Position numbers and translations under genes: made by a program
Shown here: positions 15,137-21,891 of the stretch, piece by piece
Numbering within the stretch: position 1 is the stretch's first letter
Layout: every line of letters begins with the position of its first letter
Notes under the pieces: model-generated
What the model saw: the letters and a program-made list of their open reading frames with translations, nothing else
Database searches by the model: none
What the model was told of the DNA's origin: nothing
Assembly (NCBI GenBank): GCA_004560045.1
Contig: SFWF01000014.1
Span: forward strand, 1-27,171
DNA length: 27,171 bases
Direction: 5' to 3'
DNA from: a bacterium
GTDB lineage: Bacteria > Bacillota > Clostridia > Oscillospirales > Acutalibacteraceae

Positions 15137-16518
15137 TATTTTTCCTCCCCGAAAGCCTCGGCCGCCTTTATCATTATGGCACATTCGATACGCTTCTTAT
15201 GAAGCTCACAGCCGAGATCGTAAACTCCCGTAACCCTTCCCGTAGAGTTATATGCGTTTGCGGCACAACCGCCCGAGCAATACATTCTCGCAAAGCAGGT
15301 GTCACATTCGGTATGGGAATAGATGTTGCAGGACTTAAACTGCTCTAAGACCTCCTCGTTTTTGACCCCGTCGAAAACATTTCCGAGTAAAAACTCATCC
15401 TTGCCAACGAACTGATGACAGGGGTAGAGGTCTCCCTCGGGGGTCACCGCCATATACTCGGTTCCCACGCCACAGCCCGAAACTCGCTTGACTACGCAGG
15501 GGCCGCCGTCCAAATCGATCATATAGTGGTAGAAGGTGAAGCCCTCACCCTTCTTGTTTCTCTTTATCATTTCCTTGGCGAGGATCTCGTACTGAGCCAA
15601 AAGCTCGGGTACATCCTCTTTTCTCAGGGCGTAGGGAGCGGTAGGCTCGGCAACAACCGGCTCGATGGAGATTTCCTTAAAGCCGAGATCGGCCATGTGA
15701 AGAATATCTGCGGCAAAATCCTTGTTGAAACGGGTATAGGTGCCGCGGATGTAGTAGTCCTTACCGCCGCGCCTTTCGACGAACTTCTTAAACTTCGGAA
15801 CGATATTATCGTAGGAGCCAAAGCCGCCGCGGTTTACCCTCATTCGGTCGTTTACTTCTTTTCTTCCGTCGAGGGAAAGGACGACGTTGCTCATCTCTTT
15901 GTTGCAGAAGTCGATTATCTCGTCGGTAAGTATTACCCCGTTGGTGGTATAGGTGAAGCGGAAATTCTTATCCTTTTCCTTTTCGATACTGCGGCCGTAC
16001 TCGACAAGCTGCTTTACGACCTCGAAGTTAAGGGAGGGCTCGCCGCCGAAAAAGTCGACCTCTAAATTTTTTCTCGTTCCCGAGTTTTCGATAAGGAAAT
16101 CGAGGGCTTTTTTTCCTACCTCAAAGGACATAAGACCGCGGGGTCCGTGATATTCTCCTTCGCAGGCGAAGCAGTATTTGCAGGCTAAATTACAGTCGTG
16201 AGCCACGTGAAGGCAGAGGGCCTTTATAACCGACTGACGCTTTTTAAACTGCTGAGCCAGGGCCTTGTATTTATCCTCGGTAAAGAGCTTTCCTTCGGCC
16301 TTAAGGGTCTCGATATCCTCGAAAACGCCGTCGATATCCTCGCTCGTTACGTCCTCGCGGCTTTCGTATTTTTTTAGAATTTCGGCCTTTATGGCGGCCT
16401 TTTCTTTTTTATCGTAATCGGAAATAATATCGAAGGCGACCTCGTCCACCACGTGAACACAGCCCGAATTTACGTCCAAAACGATATTGTATCCGTTAAG
16501 CTTATATGCGTGTATCAT
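15136..16518 (-). CDS. scfB: SCIFF radical SAM maturase (thioether-forming)
   Basis: Radical SAM enzyme that installs a Cys-to-Thr thioether bridge in the SCIFF precursor. The 460-aa protein has an N-terminal peptide-recognition region (residues 1-90), the [4Fe-4S]-SAM motif C109-x3-C113-x2-C116 in DCNLACKYCF, and a SPASM domain with many cysteines for two auxiliary clusters (VSGCGVGTEYMAVTPEGDLYPCHQF, ECDTCFARMYCSGGCAANAY). The start at 16518 is chosen because GAAGGA lies just upstream and the protein then begins MIHAYKLNGYNIVLD, as in other family members. It is 60 bases downstream of scfA, behind a terminator-like hairpin. Confidence 0.95.
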   Translation of the reverse strand: MIHAYKLNGYNIVLDVNSGCVHVVDEVAFDIISDYDKKEKAAIKAEILKKYESREDVTSEDIDGVFEDIETLKAEGKLFTEDKYKALAQQFKKRQSVIKALCLHVAHDCNLACKYCFACEGEYHGPRGLMSFEVGKKALDFLIENSGTRKNLEVDFFGGEPSLNFEVVKQLVEYGRSIEKEKDKNFRFTYTTNGVILTDEIIDFCNKEMSNVVLSLDGRKEVNDRMRVNRGGFGSYDNIVPKFKKFVERRGGKDYYIRGTYTRFNKDFAADILHMADLGFKEISIEPVVAEPTAPYALRKEDVPELLAQYEILAKEMIKRNKKGEGFTFYHYMIDLDGGPCVVKRVSGCGVGTEYMAVTPEGDLYPCHQFVGKDEFLLGNVFDGVKNEEVLEQFKSCNIYSHTECDTCFARMYCSGGCAANAYNSTGRVTGVYDLGCELHKKRIECAIMIKAAEAFGEEK

Positions 16519-16535
16519 AAACGTCCTTCTTACAG

Positions 16536-16563
16536 AAAAATTGCCGCAGGTAACCTGCGGCAA
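16536..16563 (-). terminator. Terminator-like attenuator between scfA and scfB
   Basis: A perfect 10-bp GC-rich stem (arms 16541-16550 and 16554-16563, three-base loop) is followed on the minus strand by TTTTT (16536-16540). It sits 18 bases upstream of the scfB start codon. It should end most transcripts after scfA and allow only part to reach scfB, so that the substrate peptide exceeds its enzyme. Confidence 0.8.
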
Positions 16564-16578
16564 AGCTTCAAGCTTTAA

Positions 16579-16731
16579 TTATTTGCTCTCTTTGCACTTT
16601 TCGCACTGCTGATTAGCGACAGAGCAGGAAGTCTTGCTTGCAGACTGACAAGAGGTCTGACATTCGCCGCAGCCGCCGGTCTTAGCAGAAGCCTCGAGGT
16701 CGCGAGAAGATAAAGTTTTAATTCTTTCCAT
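16579..16731 (-). CDS. scfA: SCIFF peptide precursor
   Basis: A 50-aa ribosomal peptide precursor with six cysteines in its C-terminal half (positions 21, 24, 28, 36, 43 and 46) and Thr and Ser residues between them. This matches the Six-Cysteines-in-Forty-Five peptide found across Clostridia. The N-terminal part (MERIKTLSSRDLEASAKTGG) acts as the leader read by the maturase. ScfB links a cysteine to a threonine. The mature product's role is unknown. AAGGAGGG lies seven bases upstream of ATG 16731. The gene has a strong promoter and is followed by an attenuator before scfB. Confidence 0.95.
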   Translation of the reverse strand: MERIKTLSSRDLEASAKTGGCGECQTSCQSASKTSCSVANQQCEKCKESK

Positions 16732-16768
16732 TATTAAACCCTCCTTAAGGGAAATTTTATTTTTAATT

Positions 16769-16797
16769 ATGTTACCATAAAAAAACCTATTTGTCAA
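16769..16797 (-). promoter_or_regulatory. Promoter of scfA
   Basis: Minus strand TTGACA (16792-16797) and TAACAT (16769-16774) at 17-base spacing, with TGG just before the -10. It lies about 38 bases upstream of the scfA start codon. Confidence 0.8.
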
Positions 16798-16911
16798 GGC
16801 TGTTCGGAGTTTTCCTCTTCCCGGTAAATCCAATTTCAGCCATATTTTTTATTTTTCGGTATTATTTTGATATTTTGAACGAAAGAGTCGAAAGGATATA
16901 GGAGGACGATA

Positions 16912-16940
16912 TTGACAAAAGTGAACATATTTGGTATAAT
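16912..16940 (+). promoter_or_regulatory. Consensus promoter of the lipoprotein unit
   Basis: TTGACA (16912-16917) and TATAAT (16935-16940) at exactly 17 bases with TGG before the -10: a full match to the sigma-A consensus. It lies about 105 bases upstream of the lipoprotein gene. It is divergent from the scfA promoter, with 114 bases between the two -35 elements in which I see no further feature. Confidence 0.85.
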
Positions 16941-16970
16941 TTAATTATAAAACAGAAATAGGTGATACCA

Positions 16971-17006
16971 ATGGGTTTAGCTGAAGAGTTACGGATTTCC
17001 GATTAA
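16971..17006 (+). CDS. Possible 11-aa leader peptide upstream of the lipoprotein gene
   Basis: A 12-codon frame (MGLAEELRISD) with AGGTGAT (16960-16966) four bases before its ATG lies in the transcribed leader of the lipoprotein gene. It could be a leader peptide or the remaining start of a deleted gene. A chance occurrence is also possible, since it is very short. Confidence 0.25.
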   Translation: MGLAEELRISD

Positions 17007-17045
17007 ATTTTTTACCGATGTAGTATAATATAGAAGAGGTGAAAA

Positions 17046-17960
17046 ATGAGAAAATTTTTTAAGTTAGTTTCGTTAGTTTTATGTTTGTTTTCGCTTGTAT
17101 CTGTATGCGGATGCAAGCAAAGCAAAACATCGAGTATTCCTTCAAGTGATACAGCTTCGGTCGAAAAAGATAAAATAACCTCTGAGACTGATTCGCCTAA
17201 AGATAGCGTAACGAATTACGACGAATCAAAAGACAACGCTCAAAACAGTAATATCATTTCCGTTGAAAGAAAACAAGAAATAATAAACTTTTTAAAAGAG
17301 GCTGAGCCTGCGTGGCACGAGTGGGAGTATCTGCAATATGACGCTTGGGGGCCTCAAGCATCATGTGCGTTGGCTGCCGCAGACGAGATGTGCAATGTTG
17401 GAATAGAAGGTGTCCCTGTTATAGCAGAACTTCTAATAACCGAATCGCCTATTTTTGAGGGAGGGTTTCCACGAGATTATCTTAGGCACGGAATGTATCT
17501 GATACTTCGTATAGACCCTAACGATGCACACGGATGCAAAGGAACGCATAGAATCGATGATTGTACTGCAGATTGCATTGCGGATTTTTATTTACTAAGC
17601 AAAACCGAATGTCCAAAAATTATTTCGTCGGGTAACAGCGTAAAAGAGAAGCTTGCGAAGCTTCGCAGGTTTGGAGTATACGCCATCCCGTATGTTGTAG
17701 AACAAATTCAAAACGGCTTTGATGAATATGCGTCATTTTTTACCGAGATCGGACTGCATCTAAGCGCACGAGAATACGCGCACTTGGTTATAGAAAAGCA
17801 TCTTTATAGCGATGAGGTATATAGCGATGCTGAATATAACAAAGGTGCCAAAGATTTTGATTATAAGCTCTGGCTGGAGGAAAATAAGGAAGATTTAGAT
17901 AATCTCTTTAAATTCCTTGACGCCTACTGCGCCGAATATGAGGCGGAGCAGAATAAGTAA
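17046..17960 (+). CDS. Putative lipoprotein of unknown function
   Basis: A 304-aa protein with a signal sequence (basic start MRKFFK, hydrophobic core LVSLVLCLFSLVSV) and a lipobox-like CGC with the likely lipidated cysteine at residue 23. A Ser/Asp/Lys-rich flexible linker follows (residues 24-70). The rest is helical, with two HEAT-like pairs (AADEMCNVGIEGVPVIAELL and GVYAIPYVVEQIQNG) and several extra cysteines, including the cluster in HGCKGTHRIDDCTADC. It probably sits on the outer face of the membrane. The DNA is more AT-rich than its neighbours and the gene has its own promoter and terminator, which suggests acquisition. GAGGTG precedes the ATG. Confidence 0.8.
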   Translation: MRKFFKLVSLVLCLFSLVSVCGCKQSKTSSIPSSDTASVEKDKITSETDSPKDSVTNYDESKDNAQNSNIISVERKQEIINFLKEAEPAWHEWEYLQYDAWGPQASCALAAADEMCNVGIEGVPVIAELLITESPIFEGGFPRDYLRHGMYLILRIDPNDAHGCKGTHRIDDCTADCIADFYLLSKTECPKIISSGNSVKEKLAKLRRFGVYAIPYVVEQIQNGFDEYASFFTEIGLHLSAREYAHLVIEKHLYSDEVYSDAEYNKGAKDFDYKLWLEENKEDLDNLFKFLDAYCAEYEAEQNK

Positions 17961-17966
17961 CAAGCT

Positions 17967-17998
17967 AAAAGGTCGGACCTTCGGTTGTCCGATCTTTT
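17967..17998 (+). terminator. Terminator after the lipoprotein gene
   Basis: Arms 17967-17978 and 17987-17998 form a 12-bp stem with one G-U pair around an eight-base loop containing TTCG. The 3' arm ends in TTTT, and a second T run follows a few bases later. It separates the lipoprotein gene from the parA promoter. Confidence 0.75.
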
Positions 17999-18032
17999 AC
18001 GTTTTACGGTAATTTTTAGAGGTAGATAGGTA

Positions 18033-18061
18033 TTGCAATTTTTAAAAGGCTTTGGTATAAT
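18033..18061 (+). promoter_or_regulatory. Promoter of parA-parB-serS
   Basis: TTGCAA (18033-18038) and TATAAT (18056-18061) at 17-base spacing, with TGG before the -10, about 40 bases upstream of parA. No other promoter is evident within the short gaps of the three genes downstream. Confidence 0.8.
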
Positions 18062-18100
18062 ATGATGTAATCGAATCTATTCATAAAGGAGGCGGAGGAA

Positions 18101-18868
18101 ATGGGTAAGATCGTTTCGGTCGTAAATCAGAAGGGCGGAGTAGGTAAGACTACTACTGCCGTAAACCTTGCCGCAGGTATCGGTAAGCTCGGCAAAAAGG
18201 TTCTTTTAGTCGACGCCGACCCACAGGGTAATACCACCTCGGCCTACGGAATAGAGAAAAAACGTCTTGTCGCCTCGGTTTACGACCTTCTTATCGGAAA
18301 GGCAAACGTCGGCGATACCATCGTCCCGACCAAGTTCGACGGGGTAGACGTAATTCCCTGCAATATGGATCTTGCAGGTGCCGAGGTAGAGCTTATCTCT
18401 CTCGATGAGCGTGAGTCCCGTCTTAAAAGCGGACTTATAAGGGTAAAGGAAAGCTACGACTATATTTTTATCGACTGTCCTCCCTCTTTAGGCCTTATAA
18501 CGATAAACGCCCTTTGCGCTTCGGATACGGTGCTCGTTCCTATTCAGTGTGAATATTTCGCGCTTGAGGGACTAAGTCAGCTTATCGCCTCGGTAAGGCA
18601 GGTAAAAAGGCTTTATAACCCGAGGCTTGAGCTCGAAGGGGTCCTTCTTACCATGTTCGACGGCCGACTGAACCTGACTCAGCAGGTGGTAAGCGAGGTA
18701 AAGCGCTTCTTCAGTAAGGAGCTTTACGGAACCACCATCCCCCGCGCCGTTCGTCTTTCCGAAGCCCCAAGCTACGGAAAACCCATACAGTATTACGACC
18801 CCCGAAACAAGGGTGCCTGCGCCTACGACGATCTGGCGGAGGAATTTTTAAAGAGAAACGGAAGGTGA
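18101..18868 (+). CDS. parA: Chromosome partitioning ATPase ParA (Soj)
   Basis: A 255-aa ATPase that binds DNA as an ATP dimer and works with ParB in origin segregation and control of replication initiation. It shows the deviant Walker A motif KGGVGKTT (residues 11-18), DADPQGNTTSAYG (the A' motif with the switch I region), the Walker B motif YIFIDCPPSLG and the VPIQCEYFALEGLSQL segment. The short N-terminus without a helix-turn-helix marks it as a chromosomal Soj-type protein rather than a plasmid ParA. The start is preceded by AAAGGAGG and GGAGGAA. It overlaps parB by four bases (GTGA). Confidence 0.95.
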   Translation: MGKIVSVVNQKGGVGKTTTAVNLAAGIGKLGKKVLLVDADPQGNTTSAYGIEKKRLVASVYDLLIGKANVGDTIVPTKFDGVDVIPCNMDLAGAEVELISLDERESRLKSGLIRVKESYDYIFIDCPPSLGLITINALCASDTVLVPIQCEYFALEGLSQLIASVRQVKRLYNPRLELEGVLLTMFDGRLNLTQQVVSEVKRFFSKELYGTTIPRAVRLSEAPSYGKPIQYYDPRNKGACAYDDLAEEFLKRNGR

Positions 18869-19710
18869 AGCGCTTGGCAGATAAAAAAGGCGGTTTAGGC
18901 CGCGGACTCGATTCGCTATTTAGCGCTAACAGTGAGGAAACCTTATCTACCGAGGTAATGCTTTCTCAGATAGAACCAAACCGCGATCAGCCCCGAAAGG
19001 ACTTCGACGAGCAGGCTCTGAATGAGCTTGCCGAGTCTATTAAAGAACACGGTCTTTTACAGCCGATTCTTGTTCGCTCAAAGCCCTCGGGCGGCTACGA
19101 GATAATCGCGGGCGAGCGCCGCTGGCGAGCATCCCGGATAGCGGGACTTCGTACCGTTCCCGTGGTTATAAAGGAGATGGACGAAAAGGAGGCCGCCGAG
19201 GTGGCCCTTATCGAAAATCTTCAGCGTGAGGATTTAAACCCCGTGGAAGAAGCAATGGGCTACCGTTCCCTTATGGTATCCTACGGCCTGACCCAGGAGC
19301 AGGTTGCCGAGCGTATGGGAAAATCCCGTTCTGCGGTGGCGAATGCCCTCCGTATTTTAGACCTTACTCCAAACGAGACCGAAGCCTTAAAGGCGGGAAA
19401 AATTTCGGCAGGTCACGCAAGAGCGCTTCTCGGCGCCGAAAAGGGCTCGACTCTTCGCTCGGATATGCTTAGGGTCGCCTTGGCAGGAGCCTCGGTTCGC
19501 GAGCTTGAGCTTATGCTTAAGAAGAAAAAAGAGGCTAAAAAGACCGAAAAAACGGTAGATACCTACTACACCGAGGTCGAGCTTGCCATAAAAAACGAGC
19601 TCGGACGTACCGTTAAAATAACCCCAAAGGGTAAGGGCAAGGGAACCCTCACCGTCGAGTTCTACAGTAAAAAAGAGCTTGAAGATTTTGCAAAAAGACT
19701 GACTGATTAG
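18865..19710 (+). CDS. parB: Chromosome partitioning protein ParB (Spo0J)
   Basis: A 281-aa CTP-dependent DNA clamp that loads at parS sites and spreads. Domains in order: a GGLGRGLDSLF start (residues 9-19) that stimulates ParA, the ParB nuclease-like CTP-binding domain with GERRWRA (83-89) and ENLQRED (117-123), a helix-turn-helix (about 142-165) for parS, and a C-terminal dimerisation part. The assigned start is GTG 18865, overlapping the parA stop. A TTG at 18874 is a possible alternative, with GGAAGG placed eight bases before it; it would remove only three residues. No parS site was found in the window. Confidence 0.95.
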   Translation: MKRLADKKGGLGRGLDSLFSANSEETLSTEVMLSQIEPNRDQPRKDFDEQALNELAESIKEHGLLQPILVRSKPSGGYEIIAGERRWRASRIAGLRTVPVVIKEMDEKEAAEVALIENLQREDLNPVEEAMGYRSLMVSYGLTQEQVAERMGKSRSAVANALRILDLTPNETEALKAGKISAGHARALLGAEKGSTLRSDMLRVALAGASVRELELMLKKKKEAKKTEKTVDTYYTEVELAIKNELGRTVKITPKGKGKGTLTVEFYSKKELEDFAKRLTD

Positions 19711-19727
19711 TCAAAGGAGATATAAAA

Positions 19728-20999
19728 ATGTTAGACATTAAAGTTGTAAGACAGGATCCCGAAAGGGTAAAGCAGGCGGTTAAAAACCGCAACGGAAACC
19801 TCGATAAAGAGGTTGATCAGCTTTTAGAGCTCGACCTTCAGCGCAGAGAGATCATCACCGCCGTTGAGGAGCTCAAGGCTAAGCAGAATTCGGTTTCCAA
19901 AATGATTCCTCAGTATAAAAAAGAGGGCAAGGACGTAACCGCTATTCTCGCCGAGATGAAGGAGATCTCCGACAAGATCAAGGCCGACGACGCAAAGCTT
20001 TCCGAAATTGAGGATAAGCAGAGAAGCCTTCTTCTTATGATCCCCAACATCCCCTCCGATACCACCCCCATCGGCGTTGACGATTCTTGTAACCCCGAGA
20101 TAAGACGCTTCGGAGAGCCCAAGAAGTTCTCCTACGAGCCCAAGGCTCATTGGGACATCGGTCAGGACCTCGGAATCTTAGATCCCGAAACCGCCGCAAA
20201 GGTTACCGGTACCCGTTTTCATTTCTATAAGGGCCTCGGCGCCCGTCTTGAGCGCTCAATAATCTCCTACTTCCTCGATACTCATACCGAGTTCGGCTAT
20301 ACCGAGATTCTTCCTCCCTTTATGGCAAACCGCGCATCCATGACCGCTACCGGTCAGCTTCCCAAGTTTGAGGAGGATGCCTTCAAGCTTTCGAATAACG
20401 AGTATTTCCTTATTCCTACCGCCGAAGTACCCGTTACCAATATGCACCGCGATGAAATTTTAGACGGCGCACAGCTTCCTATTAAATACTGCGCATATTC
20501 GGCCTGCTTCAGAGCCGAGGCAGGCTCTGCAGGAAGAGACACGAGAGGTCTTATCCGTCAGCATCAGTTTAATAAGGTCGAGCTTGTTAAATTCGCCGAC
20601 CCCGAAACCTCCTACGACGAGCTTGAAAAGCTCACCAACGATGCCGAGCGCGTGCTTCAGGGCTTAGGACTCCCCTATAGAGTTGTCTGCCTCTGCTCGG
20701 GCGACCTTGGCTTCTCTTCGGCCAAGACCTACGATATCGAGGTATGGATGCCCTCCTACGGACGCTACGTCGAGATATCCTCCTGCTCCAACTTCGAGGA
20801 TTATCAGGCTCGCCGCGGCTCCATCCGCTTTAAGAAGACCCCCAAGGACAAGGCACAGTTTGTACATACCCTTAACGGCTCGGGTGTAGCCGTAGGCCGT
20901 ACCGTTGCCGCCATCCTTGAAAATTATCAGAACGAGGACGGTTCCGTTACCGTACCCGAAGCCCTTCGTAAGTATATGGGCTGTGACGTGATAAAATAA
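19728..20999 (+). CDS. serS: Serine--tRNA ligase
   Basis: Class II aminoacyl-tRNA synthetase that charges tRNA-Ser, and tRNA-Sec where present. The 423-aa protein has the N-terminal antiparallel coiled coil (residues 28-100) that grips the long variable arm of tRNA-Ser. The catalytic domain carries the TAEVPVTN serine-binding motif (231-238), motif 2 (FRAEAGSAGRDTRGLIRQHQF, 261-281) and motif 3 (TLNGSGVAVGRTVAAILENY, 381-400). Motif 3 carries Val where Leu is more common, a conservative change. It follows parB after 17 bases and probably shares its promoter. AAAGGAG precedes the ATG. I see no T-box leader. Confidence 0.97.
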   Translation: MLDIKVVRQDPERVKQAVKNRNGNLDKEVDQLLELDLQRREIITAVEELKAKQNSVSKMIPQYKKEGKDVTAILAEMKEISDKIKADDAKLSEIEDKQRSLLLMIPNIPSDTTPIGVDDSCNPEIRRFGEPKKFSYEPKAHWDIGQDLGILDPETAAKVTGTRFHFYKGLGARLERSIISYFLDTHTEFGYTEILPPFMANRASMTATGQLPKFEEDAFKLSNNEYFLIPTAEVPVTNMHRDEILDGAQLPIKYCAYSACFRAEAGSAGRDTRGLIRQHQFNKVELVKFADPETSYDELEKLTNDAERVLQGLGLPYRVVCLCSGDLGFSSAKTYDIEVWMPSYGRYVEISSCSNFEDYQARRGSIRFKKTPKDKAQFVHTLNGSGVAVGRTVAAILENYQNEDGSVTVPEALRKYMGCDVIK

Positions 21000-21229
21000 T
21001 AAAAAATCCCCTCGTCCCTCTTACATTTTCATATTCCGCCTTTGGCGGAGATTTAGTCTTATGTGTTAGGGATAAGGGAAAAGGGGAAAGGGGAAACAAA
21101 TTTATATCGCTCTTTCGGGAAATCCCCTTGTCCCTCATCCCTCTTCCCTAAACCTCAATATTTCCCTCGGCGAAGCCGAAGATGAAAATAAAACCGCCAC
21201 ACGGAAGTTATGATTAGGGGTAAAATTAG

Positions 21230-21263
21230 AGGAAATGTATCTGATTAGGTGCATTTCCTTTTT
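21230..21263 (+). terminator. Strong terminator-like hairpin 230 bases after serS
   Basis: Arms 21230-21241 and 21248-21259 form a 12-bp stem with two G-U pairs and a six-base loop, followed by TTTT. It may end parA-parB-serS transcription, or belong to a short RNA made from the repeat region. Confidence 0.7.
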
Positions 21264-21289
21264 GTGTTTGTAAAATTTTACGGTTGCAG

Positions 21290-21555
21290 TTGTAGGGGAG
21301 GGGCTTGCTCCTCCCGTGAGACATCGCAAATTTCGTAAAACTATTCGGCAACCCTTGTAGGGGTCGGCGTCCTCGACGACCAGAGCGGGACTTATTGTTT
21401 AATTAAATATGGATTGTATGTTATCCCGTCCGGATTTGCGATATAGGGTTTCCCTCATCCACCACTACGTGGTCCCCCTTCCCCCAAGGGAAGGCTGACG
21501 GATACCGAAGCATTATATCGGGAGGTTGTAGGGGATGGCGAGACCTCGACGTGCC
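21290..21555 (+). repeat. Three TTGTAGGGG-led dispersed repeat units
   Basis: Units at about 21290-21316, 21355-21381 and 21526-21555 start with the same nine bases (the first has a G before TTGTAGGGG missing one T in some alignments) and continue into a short GC-rich inverted repeat that differs between copies. They look like members of an intergenic repeat family rather than coding sequence. Confidence 0.55.
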
Positions 21556-21833
21556 GTATATATAACCTTTCCCATTTCCCTCGCGAAGCGTTCGGTATCC
21601 GTTTTTAATTTTCAACTTTCACTTTTAAGTTTTCAATTTTATCCGCGCCGCTTGCCTCTTCCCTCGGCCCTAGGCCCCGGGCCCTCGTCCCTAACCTTTC
21701 CCCTTTCCCATTTCCCTTTTCCCTGCGTCAAAGGCGTTTCTCTTTTCTGTCCACTGTTCACTGACCACCGACCACTGCCACCGGTCCCTGCGTCAAACCC
21801 CCGTCCCTGCTCTCTATTCTCTGAATTGTGGTA

Positions 21834-21862
21834 TTGACTTATCGGCTGTATAAATTTACAAT
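21834..21862 (+). promoter_or_regulatory. Promoter of the GH20-like gene
   Basis: TTGACT (21834-21839) and TACAAT (21857-21862) at 17-base spacing, about 30 bases upstream of the start codon. No operator-like palindrome is evident beside it. Confidence 0.7.
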
Positions 21863-21891
21863 TATTAAAAATAACCCTTGAGGTGAGCAAT

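Larger units (their letters stand above)
21000..21833. other. Long non-coding region rich in small repeats and hairpins
   Basis: About 830 bases with no convincing gene. It contains: a repeated 18-base motif at 21005 and 21121 (16 of 18 identical); a TCCGCC-TTT-GGCGGA hairpin at 21035-21049; a terminator-like stem at 21230-21263; three TTGTAGGGG-led units at about 21290, 21355 and 21526, each able to fold on itself; a CCTTCCC/GGGAAGG stem at 21477-21494; purine-rich runs at 21063-21097; and strongly pyrimidine-rich tracts at 21560-21830, with TCCCTGCGTCAAA occurring twice (near 21721 and 21785). Short open frames here lack ribosome sites and family-like sequence. Confidence 0.75.

Noticed and set aside
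15415..16065. Plus-strand frame opposite scfB
   Set aside because: scfB is unmistakable, with its radical SAM and SPASM cysteines. The opposite frame gives low-complexity sequence without a start signal.
16204..16209. CACGTG cores inside scfB (also at 16450-16455) as possible parS sites near parAB
   Set aside because: Only the central six bases and a few flanking ones match the 16-base parS palindrome; the flanks are set by the coding sequence of scfB.
21535..21837. Plus-strand 100-codon frame in the repeat region (and 21639-21890 on the minus strand)
   Set aside because: The translation is proline/serine/leucine-rich low complexity caused by pyrimidine-rich DNA, with no ribosome site.
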